From NCBI GenBank assembly GCA_003281635.1, contig QCBK01000001.1, positions 1 to 64,000 of the forward strand: DNA of 64,000 bases, given 5' to 3'. The notes beneath the pieces were generated by a model. That model ran no database searches. It was not told the origin of the DNA and worked only from the letters and a program-made list of their open reading frames with translations. Below, piece by piece: positions 53,165 through 61,302 of the stretch. The translations under genes and the position numbers were made by a program. This stretch comes from Prochlorococcus sp. AG-347-G22 (GTDB lineage Bacteria; Cyanobacteriota; Cyanobacteriia; PCC-6307; Cyanobiaceae). Every line of letters begins with the position of its first letter. Position 1 is the stretch's first letter.

Positions 53165-53190
53165 AAAAAGCCACTTAAAGTGGCTTTTTT
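53165..53190 (+). terminator. Rho-independent terminator of the DUF4278 gene
   Basis: Stem AAAAAGCCACT / AGTGGCTTTTTT with a three-base loop and a T-run, 20 bases after the stop codon. Together with the promoter it defines a short monocistronic transcript of about 240 nt. Confidence 0.88.
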
Positions 53191-53279
53191 ATTGTCTATT
53201 TTTGGATTAACAAATAACTTAATACTTCTCATAAGCATTAAAATATTATGATTCAATTGCATTTAAAGATTTGATAACC

Positions 53280-53429
53280 ATGGCAGACCAGAAACCTTTA
53301 TTTAAAGCACCTTATGACATAAAAGATGTAAGTGCACTTTTCGCTATAGTTGCCTTCGTATTAATAATTGCTGCCATAGTTGGTAATAACTTATTTGGTT
53401 TGTTTCAGGAAAATGTAAATTTCGGATAG
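53280..53429 (+). CDS. 49-aa single-pass membrane protein
   Basis: A short ORF missing from the track: MADQKPLFKAPYDIKDVSAL, then a hydrophobic helix FAIVAFVLIIAAIVG, then NNLFGLFQENVNFG. It has no E..N.R Hli motif, so it is not an HLIP. The size and composition fit a thylakoid microprotein. Family unknown. Confidence 0.55.
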   Translation: MADQKPLFKAPYDIKDVSALFAIVAFVLIIAAIVGNNLFGLFQENVNFG

Positions 53430-53499
53430 TGGCACTAGTAAGCGTTTAATTTTTATTTAACAAGCTCAATTAGATAAGCGGTATTCTTACAAATTTTTT

Positions 53500-53628
53500 T
53501 CACTCTTTAGCAGCATCTGAATTCCTTTCAGCTTCAAGTGCTTCCATACCTATGACTTTTATAAGTAAATGAGATTTATTCTCGCCAGCTTGTACGAACT
53601 CATATTCTGAAACAACTTCTTGACTCAT
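53500..53628 (-). CDS. 42-aa acidic hypothetical protein
   Basis: MSQEVVSEYEFVQAGENKSH, LLIKVIGMEALEAERNSD. A soluble short ORF below the track cut-off, ending with TGA. The regular codon usage and alternating strand/helix pattern make it plausible. Not recognised. Confidence 0.5.
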   Translation of the reverse strand: MSQEVVSEYEFVQAGENKSHLLIKVIGMEALEAERNSDAAKE

Positions 53629-53704
53629 TGCAGTTATAAATAAAGAACATCAGTTTTGAATTCTTCAAATATGCCGCTAAAAGTTTAAATAATGAGTGTG
53701 TTTA

Positions 53705-53726
53705 TAAAAAAGGGGCTAATAGCCCC
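53705..53726 (-). terminator. Rho-independent terminator (minus strand)
   Basis: Stem GGGGCT (53712-53717) / AGCCCC (53721-53726) with a three-base loop; on the minus strand it is followed by six to seven Ts. It lies 32 bases after the pseudogene below and is probably its original terminator. Confidence 0.75.
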
Positions 53727-53757
53727 ACATAATAAATCGAGTTTAAATTAGTAACTA

Positions 53758-53904
53758 TTAGTAGATTTTGGCGCCTATTGAACCAGCTTCTTCATCAGTA
53801 AATAACGATTCGGCCTCTCAATTAATGAATTCACTCCATTAAGCTGCATGCTGAAATGTCCCTTTTGAATCTCTGTATTTATCACTAGATCTACGGATAG
53901 TCAT
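53758..53904 (-). pseudogene. small ORF broken by two in-frame stop codons
   Basis: A single 49-codon frame reads MTIRRSSDKYRDSKGTFQHAA, stop (TAA), WSEFIN, stop (TGA), EAESLFTDEEAGSIGAKIY, stop. No frameshift separates the parts, and all three are protein-like. The parsimonious view is a 48-aa protein disabled by two point mutations. Its terminator survives downstream. It lies beside the tRNA-Ser remnants, at the edge of the island-like block. I do not recognise the ancestral family. Confidence 0.6.
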
Positions 53905-54008
53905 GGTAATAGATTTCACATCTAATTTGGCTTAGGGTTTCGAACTTTTTCAAAAAATAAACCACCTTTTGTTGTAATTAAAAGGCTAAAAATTTAATAC
54001 TCTTTCTT

Positions 54009-54050
54009 GGAGTGGTGTTGGAGTAGTTTAAAGCTTTAGTCTTGAGAGTA
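54009..54050 (+). repeat. degenerate 5' half of tRNA-Ser(UGA), remnant A
   Basis: GGAG-GGTG-T-GAGT-GTTTAA-GCT-TAGTCTTGA aligns with the first 38 bases of the intact tRNA-Ser at 62535 with about eight substitutions. The similarity stops just after the anticodon loop. Same strand as the intact tRNA. Interpreted as a displaced tRNA fragment from a past integration. Confidence 0.65.
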
Positions 54051-54129
54051 AAAACAAGCGACTTATTGTAAGCGATCTGAGTAATATTTAAGCTTTGGAC
54101 TATTTTTTGGAGCTAATTATTCATTTAAA

Positions 54130-54858
54130 TTAATCCTTAATCATTTTATTTGAAGAAAAATTCACAAGCCATATAAAAGCGACAGCTAACGTAGAGACTT
54201 CTCCAAATTCTTCTAAGGTAAATAAAGAAAAACTTAAAATTTTTAAAAATGTATTGTCTCCTAATAAATACAATAAATTATTAAACTCATCAATAATTAG
54301 TCCGAAAAAGCCTAAACATATAAAAAAAACTGAATTTACTTTCAGGAACTCTTTAGATTCGGGATTCGAATTTCTTGAAAATATGATAAATATTATTATT
54401 ATTAAAAATAAAATAAATCCCCAATATAAGAACTCTTCAAACCCTGGAGATAACAATATTTCATCTTTTAAACTGTATTTTGTTTTTAAGTAATTGCTGA
54501 AATTTGAAACTAGATGATCATGTATTCTAAAAAAATCATCTAAAAATAAAAATAAATAAATAATAGGGATCGGCCTTGCAAATCTAAATTTTGACTTTGT
54601 TGTTATTTTCAAAGCAATAATGGAGCACCATAATAAAAGTGTGTACTGAAAAAACTCAAAGTAACTATTATCAAAAAGAGGTGAATACAAATTTTTTACT
54701 AAAATATATGCATCTAAATTTGTTATCCCAAATTCCAAACTTGACAATCTCCAACAAATAAAATAAAAAAATATTGTTGCAAAAACGCAAATTTTTAAAT
54801 TTAAAACAATTTCATTTTTTGAGTTACTAAAAAAATACTTTTTTAAAAAATTGAACAC
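54130..54858 (-). CDS. polytopic membrane protein of unknown function
   Basis: 242 aa with about six to seven hydrophobic helices (for example NLKICVFATIFFYFICW, TLLLWCSIIALKI, IPIIYLFLFLDDF, FILFLIIIIFIIF). FFRIHDHLVSNF is the most polar loop and contains closely spaced His and Asp. Low Cys content, no transporter signature. It lies between the two tRNA-Ser remnants, so it could be cargo of the outer insertion. No family recognised. Confidence 0.6.
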   Translation of the reverse strand: MFNFLKKYFFSNSKNEIVLNLKICVFATIFFYFICWRLSSLEFGITNLDAYILVKNLYSPLFDNSYFEFFQYTLLLWCSIIALKITTKSKFRFARPIPIIYLFLFLDDFFRIHDHLVSNFSNYLKTKYSLKDEILLSPGFEEFLYWGFILFLIIIIFIIFSRNSNPESKEFLKVNSVFFICLGFFGLIIDEFNNLLYLLGDNTFLKILSFSLFTLEEFGEVSTLAVAFIWLVNFSSNKMIKD

Positions 54859-54993
54859 GATTTATTTAGAAATAATAAATTTAGAAAATATTTTCCAAGA
54901 ATAAGTATTTATATTTTTTAAGGAGAAGTTACTGCGAGAAATGTAACTTTTTTTATTATGTTTAAAAAATTAAAAATAATATTTTTCTAGAAA

Positions 54994-55032
54994 GGTTGTC
55001 GAGATCTTTAAGGCTCTAGTCTTGAAAAATAA
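54994..55032 (+). repeat. degenerate 5' half of tRNA-Ser(UGA), remnant B
   Basis: Matches tRNA-Ser bases about 6-44: GGT-GTCGAG, then TTTAAGGCTCTAGTCTTGA without mismatch, then AAAA-TA. About five mismatches in 39 bases. It ends after the anticodon loop like remnant A but is better conserved, implying a more recent event. The rest of the 537-base gap 54859-55395 shows no gene. Confidence 0.8.
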
Positions 55033-55395
55033 TTTGTGTTGAAGTTATATCAGTAGTTTAGAGAATGAGTTGTCATCTGGTTACGAATTCTTGTCTATTG
55101 TTGTCAGGATTAGAGATTTATCAAAAATATTTTTTTGTTGACTTTTCTTGGAATGTCAACAATATATCGATCTCATAATTTTTTAAAGTGCTGATTTGGT
55201 GGTTTTGAGATACCTAAAACTTATCATCATATTCGCTCGTTTAAGGTACTTAAATAAAAGTAATTGGGCATATTAATGAGTTAATTGATTGAGAATGAGA
55301 ATAACGTTCCAAGAGAGTTTTCTTAATTATCAGGAGCTAAAATCTTTTGTCATAAGAGATAAACCCCTTAAGGAAAAGAAGTTTTTTATACTTTC

Positions 55396-55911
55396 TTACA
55401 AAGTCAACTGAGAATCTACTGGGAATGTTAATTTTTTTCTTGCATTTAACCCTGCTAATTCCACGACGACAGATAGTCCCGTAACTTCCTTTTTTTGCTC
55501 CTTGATTATTTCAGCGACACATAAGACAGTGCCACCAGTTGCCAAAAGATCATCCACTATCAGGTATGAATTGTATTTTTTTAATGATTCTTTTTGAATT
55601 GATAATGAATTTTCGCCATACTCTAATAAATAAGATTTTGAGATTAGATCACCAGGTAATTTACCAGGTTTACGAGCAACTATCATTGGTTTGGATGTAA
55701 AAAACGATAATGCCGTCCCAAATATAAATCCCCTAGCGTCTATTGAAATAATTGCTTCTGCTTCTAAGCACATTTGATTCTTGGACATTTTTTTTATTAA
55801 TTCAGAAAAATCTTCTGGCCTTTGAAGAATTGGAAGAATATCTTTGAAGATTATTCCTTTTTTTGGAAAATCAGGATAATCTCTGATTAATTTTTTTAAA
55901 TTTGTTGTCAA
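55396..55911 (-). CDS. apt: adenine phosphoribosyltransferase
   Basis: 171 aa. Converts adenine and PRPP to AMP. N-terminal RDYPDFPKKGIIFKDI, EAIISIDARGFIFG, KPGKLPGDLISKSY and the PRPP loop IVDDLLATGGT are all present and in order. Length is normal. It is divergent from the MTA/SAH nucleosidase gene, 38 bases apart, and both enzymes act in the same adenine-salvage route. Confidence 0.95.
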   Translation of the reverse strand: MTTNLKKLIRDYPDFPKKGIIFKDILPILQRPEDFSELIKKMSKNQMCLEAEAIISIDARGFIFGTALSFFTSKPMIVARKPGKLPGDLISKSYLLEYGENSLSIQKESLKKYNSYLIVDDLLATGGTVLCVAEIIKEQKKEVTGLSVVVELAGLNARKKLTFPVDSQLTL

Positions 55912-55949
55912 TGGATTTAGCTATAATGGAATGAACTTTCTTAACTATA

Positions 55950-56735
55950 TTGCTTAAGTCATCTGTTAAACCAACTCATATAGGTATTTTGTGTGCAATG
56001 CCTGAAGAAATAGGTTCTACATTAAAAAACTTAAAAAACATATCAGAAACAATTTATGGAGATTTAAAGATATTTTCAGGGGAATGGAGTGAAGATGGAT
56101 CAGAGGAGGTTTCTTATTTTGTTTCAGTGGCTTGGAGTGGTTGGGGAAAAGTTTGCGCCGCTAGAGCAGCAACAAGAATTATTGGAAAATCATACAAAAA
56201 TAGTAAAATTAAATTACTCCTTTTTACTGGTGTTGCTGGTTCAGGAAATTTAAATTTAAATCAATGGGATATTGTTATACCTTCTGAATTAATTCAGCAT
56301 GATATGGATGCGAGGCCTCTTTTTCCAAAATATGTAATACCTGTTTTGAAAAGAGCTAAGATTTATGCGCAAGACTCCTTGGTTAGCTGGGCCACACAAA
56401 CTTTAAGAAATTCAATTTCAGGTAGGTTTGGCAAAGTTGAGAATGGTTTAGTAGCAACCGCAGATAAGTTTATAGCTGATAAAAATTTACTAGATGAGCT
56501 TAAAATAGATCTTCCGGATCTAAAGGCAGTGGAAATGGAAGGTGCGGCAGTCGCGCAAATAGCATGTCAGGAAAATATACCTTGGTTAATAATAAGGGTT
56601 ATTTCTGATTCCGCTGATAGTAGTGCCGCACAAAACTTTTCAGCATTTTTAACAGAATATGAGAGGGATTCTTGGGAATTAATAAAGCTACTTTTGATAA
56701 ACTTTAAAAATTCCCCTATTTTATTTAGTGACTAA
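55950..56735 (+). CDS. 5'-methylthioadenosine/S-adenosylhomocysteine nucleosidase-like protein
   Basis: 261 aa nucleoside phosphorylase fold (PNP/UDP superfamily). Motifs: HIGILCAMPEEI at the start, LLFTGVAGSGNLNLNQWDIVIPSELIQHDMDARP, LVATADKFI, the substrate-binding VEMEGAAVAQIACQENIPWLIIRVISDSAD. The catalytic Asp is in SDSAD. Cleaves MTA, SAH or 5'-deoxyadenosine to adenine plus the ribosyl product. Starts at TTG 55950; no ATG precedes the conserved N-terminus. Confidence 0.9.
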   Translation: MLKSSVKPTHIGILCAMPEEIGSTLKNLKNISETIYGDLKIFSGEWSEDGSEEVSYFVSVAWSGWGKVCAARAATRIIGKSYKNSKIKLLLFTGVAGSGNLNLNQWDIVIPSELIQHDMDARPLFPKYVIPVLKRAKIYAQDSLVSWATQTLRNSISGRFGKVENGLVATADKFIADKNLLDELKIDLPDLKAVEMEGAAVAQIACQENIPWLIIRVISDSADSSAAQNFSAFLTEYERDSWELIKLLLINFKNSPILFSD

Positions 56736-56875
56736 TTTTTTATTAATATTTGTTTTTATTTTTTTTAATAATTTTTCCTCTATTTTTAATTAGTAAAACA
56801 AGTTAGCCCTATCATAAAAAGACTTCACAAGCAAAGTATGGTAATATTTGTCTAATTGTCTGGGAGAATTATTAA

Positions 56876-58042
56876 GTGAGAAGGACTTCTGATGTTAATA
56901 AAGATATTAAAGTTTTCAGTCAGAAATTTGAATCAAAGGAGTATGAAATTCCAAAGAATATTTCATTACCTTTTTCTAATGTAGTTGAATTAAATAGAAA
57001 ATACTTACTCGATGAATTTAAACTTGATGAATTAATTTTTGCAGTAACTGATAAATGTCCATTCCGATGCAAAACATGCTTTTATGCAAATACAATGGAT
57101 GCAAAAAAAGAAGAGGATGTTTATGGCATGAGTTTATTTGAGATTGAAAAAATTTCAAATTCATTAGGTAACTTTAGTAAGCTATTACTCACAGGAGGAG
57201 AGCCATTTCTTAGGAGAGATATTGCTGAATTATGTGGTATTTTTTATCACAACAATAATGTAAGGCACATTCACCTTCCAACAAATGCTTTGCACACAAA
57301 TAAAATCAAGGAAAGCGTAGAAAAAATTCTTAAATATTGTCCTGTCATTAATCTTACGGTCAGTATTTCAATAGATGGACTTCATGAAACGCACACTGAA
57401 ATAAGAGGCGTCAAAGAATCTTTTGGGAAGTTGATAGAAACTGCTCATGCTCTTGGAGAGTTAAGAGATAAATATGATAATTTACGATTGAATATTATTA
57501 CTGTCGTTAATAATCTAAATTTAACTGAAATAACTGATTTAGCTGAATTTGTAAAAAAGGAACTCCCAGTCGACTCTCACTCTCCAATACCTGTAAGAGG
57601 CAATCCTTATGATGAATATATGAGACCGCCCACCAAAGAGGAATGGGACAAACTTTCCAAAGAATTACTTGATTTGCAAGATTTCTGGAACAGTAAAAGA
57701 GATGAAAATGTCCTAAAAAAGAAACTCAGAACAAATACAGAAAAACATTTATATAAAGTTATTGGTAATGTATTAGCCGATGAAGGTTTACCTTTTGAAT
57801 GCAAAGCAGGAAAAACTATTGGCGTTTTAGAAGCAAACGGCGACGTAAGACTTTGTGAACTAAAAGAAGTTGTTGGAAATGTTAAAAATTTTGACTACGA
57901 CTTTAAAAAAGTTTGGTTCTCAGAAAGAGCCGAAAAGATTCGCAAAACAGTTCCGGGATGTTCTTGTACTCATCCATGCTTTATAAATAATAGTAGAAAA
58001 ATAGGTTTGGTTCCAAATTTAAAGACAGCTTTGGGCGGATAA
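56876..58042 (+). CDS. radical SAM enzyme with C-terminal Cys-rich domain
   Basis: 388 aa. The [4Fe-4S]-SAM motif is CPFRCKTC (CxxxCxxC). Then LLLTGGEPFLRRDI (the GGEP SAM-binding motif), HLPTNALH, and SISIDGLHETH. The C-terminus has further Cys (FECKAGKTIG, DVRLCELKE, PGCSCTHPCF) that resemble a SPASM/twitch auxiliary cluster domain. Substrate unknown. GTG start. Followed after nine bases by a glycosyltransferase and then a ROK-like gene, so a role in making or modifying a sugar or glycolipid is plausible. Confidence 0.88.
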   Translation: MRRTSDVNKDIKVFSQKFESKEYEIPKNISLPFSNVVELNRKYLLDEFKLDELIFAVTDKCPFRCKTCFYANTMDAKKEEDVYGMSLFEIEKISNSLGNFSKLLLTGGEPFLRRDIAELCGIFYHNNNVRHIHLPTNALHTNKIKESVEKILKYCPVINLTVSISIDGLHETHTEIRGVKESFGKLIETAHALGELRDKYDNLRLNIITVVNNLNLTEITDLAEFVKKELPVDSHSPIPVRGNPYDEYMRPPTKEEWDKLSKELLDLQDFWNSKRDENVLKKKLRTNTEKHLYKVIGNVLADEGLPFECKAGKTIGVLEANGDVRLCELKEVVGNVKNFDYDFKKVWFSERAEKIRKTVPGCSCTHPCFINNSRKIGLVPNLKTALGG

Positions 58043-58051
58043 CTAAGAGAT

Positions 58052-58915
58052 ATGCTTGTCTCAATTATTCTTGTAATAAAAAATGAGGCCATATATATCC
58101 AAAAATGTATTGAGTCATTACTTAAACAAAGCCACAAAGAATTTGAAATAATAATATTGGATGATCAATCAACTGATGGGACTTTAGATATAATCAATTC
58201 GTTTAAAAACACTAAAATTAAAATTTTTACCACCAAACGAACCCACATAAAAGGTCATGCTAATAGGAGGAATTATGCTTTATCTAAAGCGAAAGGAGAG
58301 TTTATATTCTTTACCGATGGAGATTGCTTAACCCATTACAACTGGATAAAAGAGGGTCTCAAGGTATTTCAGAAAAAAAACTGTTTAGGAGTTGAAGGGA
58401 AAACAATTTACGAAGCAAAAAAAGGCATTACCGTTGCTGATTATGTCACTCAAAGATTATCACCTGGAGGATTTATGACATGTAATGTTGCTTATCGAAA
58501 GAGTGCAATACTTAATGCAGGAAAATTTGACCCTAAGTTCAAAGAAACCTATGAAGATAGAGATCTTGGAATTAAAATTTCCAAAATTGGAAAAATTATT
58601 TTCGAGGACAATATGTTAGTTTTTCATCAACAAAAAAAAGTAACTATCAAAACACTTTTTAACAGAGCAAAAAGAGCAGGGGATATGGTCTATTTTGATC
58701 TCAAACATGGAAGAAAAGCTAGTGAATACATTTCTGGAAGAATTATCTACCCAGAACATTTAGTTATTATTTTTATCCCACCACTAATCTTTTTATCATC
58801 CCGTATTACTTCACTTTTTGATATTTGCATCGCAATTTGTAAATATTTCAGTTTTATTTATGAAAGAATACTTATTTGGAGAAATGCAATTAGGTATAAA
58901 ATTTTTCTGATATAA
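58052..58915 (+). CDS. family 2 glycosyltransferase
   Basis: 287 aa GT-A fold enzyme. VSIILVIKNEAIYIQKCIESLLKQS, EIIILDDQSTDGTLDII, the nucleotide-binding FFTDGDCLTH (DxD-like), a MTCNVAYRKSA acceptor-site stretch, and YEDRDLGIKI (ED catalytic pair). The last 60 residues include one or two hydrophobic segments suggesting membrane association. Transfers a sugar from a nucleotide donor; acceptor unknown. In the same operon as the radical SAM enzyme. Confidence 0.88.
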   Translation: MLVSIILVIKNEAIYIQKCIESLLKQSHKEFEIIILDDQSTDGTLDIINSFKNTKIKIFTTKRTHIKGHANRRNYALSKAKGEFIFFTDGDCLTHYNWIKEGLKVFQKKNCLGVEGKTIYEAKKGITVADYVTQRLSPGGFMTCNVAYRKSAILNAGKFDPKFKETYEDRDLGIKISKIGKIIFEDNMLVFHQQKKVTIKTLFNRAKRAGDMVYFDLKHGRKASEYISGRIIYPEHLVIIFIPPLIFLSSRITSLFDICIAICKYFSFIYERILIWRNAIRYKIFLI

Positions 58916-58925
58916 AACAATAAAT

Positions 58926-59762
58926 TTGACTAATATCAACAAAATACTGCTTATTGATGTGGGTGGATCAAATATTGATATATATGAATATCTACCTTAT
59001 AGAAAAATACATAAATTGATTAATCAAATAAACACAAGAAATATTGATATTAATCAATGGGTGAATTCTTTAGGAATTGAAATTTACAACGATTATCAAA
59101 AAATCATACTTGGACTCCCTGGGGAAGTTAATAAAAAAGATAATGAGGTTTATTGCCCTCCACTAGGAAAAAAAATAAAAATTAAATCAATAAATGATAA
59201 TTCTTTAGAGACTGTAAATGATATGTTTATTCAACCTTTTTTAATTGACTTTGATAAATCAAAAAAGAATACACGCAGAATAATATTGAATAGTGGAACT
59301 TCAGTTGGTCTCTGTATTGTTGATAGTAACTTTTTTGTAAATCATGATCTTTCATATATTAAATCATTCGAATTTGCTCATGAGTTATTGAATGAAAGTG
59401 GCAAATCCCAACCACTATATGATCTAATTTCTCAAAATTCTAGATTCCATTGTAAAAAATTTTGTTCCATATATTCAGTTGGAGGATTTGCAGCAGCTCA
59501 TGGTATGAAAGTCGAAATCACAAAAGAAGAAATGCTCAGAATTAACAAAACTGAATTCATTAAATACATTAAAGATGAAAAAATGGACGCTAAAATTACA
59601 TCTCAGTGGATTTCATCATTAGAAAGAGATTTAGAGTATTTCTTAAGTAAAAAATATAAGTTCAATTCTAAACCTTCTTCAATAATTAGAGGAGGTCTTA
59701 TTGCTGCATTAAGTTCGAGTCCCCAAAAGAAATTCCTTAATTCATTCAACGTTGATATTTGA
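58926..59762 (+). CDS. ROK-like sugar kinase or ASKHA-fold protein
   Basis: 278 aa. A phosphate-1-like start ILLIDVGGSNIDIYEY, then IILGLPGEVN and IILNSGTSVGLCIVDS correspond to phosphate-binding and connect motifs of ROK/ASKHA sugar kinases (DxGG, GxPG, GTxxG). The zinc-binding HCxxCxC typical of many ROK proteins is not obvious, though HCKKFC is present. Kinase activity on a hexose or aminosugar is inference. Third gene after radical SAM and GT2, ten bases apart. Confidence 0.65.
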   Translation: MTNINKILLIDVGGSNIDIYEYLPYRKIHKLINQINTRNIDINQWVNSLGIEIYNDYQKIILGLPGEVNKKDNEVYCPPLGKKIKIKSINDNSLETVNDMFIQPFLIDFDKSKKNTRRIILNSGTSVGLCIVDSNFFVNHDLSYIKSFEFAHELLNESGKSQPLYDLISQNSRFHCKKFCSIYSVGGFAAAHGMKVEITKEEMLRINKTEFIKYIKDEKMDAKITSQWISSLERDLEYFLSKKYKFNSKPSSIIRGGLIAALSSSPQKKFLNSFNVDI

Positions 59763-59905
59763 TATTTAAAAATTAAACCGTCATGATAATTTTGTATATG
59801 GTTTCATAAGTCATCTTAACAAGTAAATAATTACACCAACAAATGTGAAAATCATTAATTAATTAATTAATTTACTTTACTATAAAATAATTTTCCAATG
59901 ATTTA

Positions 59906-61219
59906 TTATCCATTCACTCCTGTTAAAAAACTTACTCTTATATTTGTGATTACTACTCCAAATACTATGGTAAAAAATAAAATATGAGAATATAAGTGAT
60001 TTTTTTTTAACCAACTAAATTGAAAGAATATGGAAATAATACCAATGCTAAAAATGGGCGCAAAAAATATAGAGTGACCTTGAAGATGAGCTGCTAGAGC
60101 CTGTTGAAAAATAGAAATAAAAACTATGAATGTTATGAATAAGGGAACCAATATCCATCTAGAATAAACTTCTTTACGTGCGAATAAAGAGTATGAAATA
60201 ATAGCTATGATTGAAATTGTAGAAAAGCTAATAATAGAAAATATACAATTATAAGTAAAAATTTGCACAAAGTTAATATCAGCCAAATCAACATTAAATG
60301 ACGCAGGCTGTAGGCAGAATGAAATTCTATTTCCACCTATAAATTGTAATGCTGATATCCATCCTCCATGATGCCAATTCAATGCATTATTAATTCCAAC
60401 CCTAAACAAAAAACTACTATTAGATAATTGGTATCCATTAATTCTTAAAAATATATTTTGTATTAAATTTATTAAAGGAGCAAAGAAAAAGACAATAATA
60501 AAAATTTTTGATTTAATTTTACTTCTAAAACCTGGTGGAAAAATGAGTATTAAATTTTTATTTTTATTAAAGATAAATACATAGATATAAATTAATAAAT
60601 ATAAAAATCCTAAAAGTGCAGACCAATGGTATTGCCAAAGAAGACCATAAGTTAATACAGCTAATCCAATCCTATATTTAGAACTATAAAATAACAGATA
60701 AGAGATAAATAAAAATAATAAAAAATAAGTATCTTGCCAGGAAGCAAGTAACATTCTATACGTATAAGGAGATGTTGAAAATATGATAAAAGATGAGACG
60801 CCAATTATGTTACTAGATAAATTTTTGTACTTTTCAAATAATTTCAAAGAAATCTCTGCGACAGAAAATGAAAGTAAAAATATAATTAATTTGTCTACAT
60901 GGGGAGCTACTTTTGAAAATAATTGCTCTCCCCCTATTTTCATTAATGCATAATAGTGAATATATTCATGAGCTTGTACAGCATATATCTCTTTTTCAGA
61001 AAAATCTAAAGGGAGCCAACTAGTTAATCCGTATTTTAATAAAGCAGGATTATCTAACATATGTGCAATAGCATTTCTTACTCTTTCTTCTTGAAATGGC
61101 AGCCAATCTATTCCTCGCAATGATGCTTGACTCATAAAAGATAGATAACATAACCAAATAGAAAAATAACAAAATATTCTTAATCTATAATCAGATTTTA
61201 AAAAATTTATAAATCTCAT
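59906..61219 (-). CDS. large membrane protein, possible GT-C glycosyltransferase
   Basis: 437 aa with about ten membrane helices. A conserved-looking first loop holds LRGIDWLPFQEERVRNA and a second YAVQAHEYIHYYA; charged residues in first periplasmic loops are typical of GT-C lipid-linked sugar transferases. Later GWISALQFIGGNR follows. It is downstream of a GtrB-like polyprenyl glycosyltransferase on the same strand, the usual pairing in O-antigen modification cassettes. Specific family not recognised. Confidence 0.6.
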   Translation of the reverse strand: MRFINFLKSDYRLRIFCYFSIWLCYLSFMSQASLRGIDWLPFQEERVRNAIAHMLDNPALLKYGLTSWLPLDFSEKEIYAVQAHEYIHYYALMKIGGEQLFSKVAPHVDKLIIFLLSFSVAEISLKLFEKYKNLSSNIIGVSSFIIFSTSPYTYRMLLASWQDTYFLLFLFISYLLFYSSKYRIGLAVLTYGLLWQYHWSALLGFLYLLIYIYVFIFNKNKNLILIFPPGFRSKIKSKIFIIVFFFAPLINLIQNIFLRINGYQLSNSSFLFRVGINNALNWHHGGWISALQFIGGNRISFCLQPASFNVDLADINFVQIFTYNCIFSIISFSTISIIAIISYSLFARKEVYSRWILVPLFITFIVFISIFQQALAAHLQGHSIFFAPIFSIGIISIFFQFSWLKKNHLYSHILFFTIVFGVVITNIRVSFLTGVNG

Positions 61220-61302
61220 GAATTAGTGATTATATTTACTTAAAGATTTGATTTAAATTTAAATAAATAACTTAATGATTTCTTTTAAGATTATAAATTA
61301 TC

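Noticed and set aside
54078-54101. Third tRNA-Ser-like fragment
   Set aside because: Shares GAGT and TTTAAG...CT but needs an insertion and many mismatches; similarity is not above chance in AT-rich DNA.
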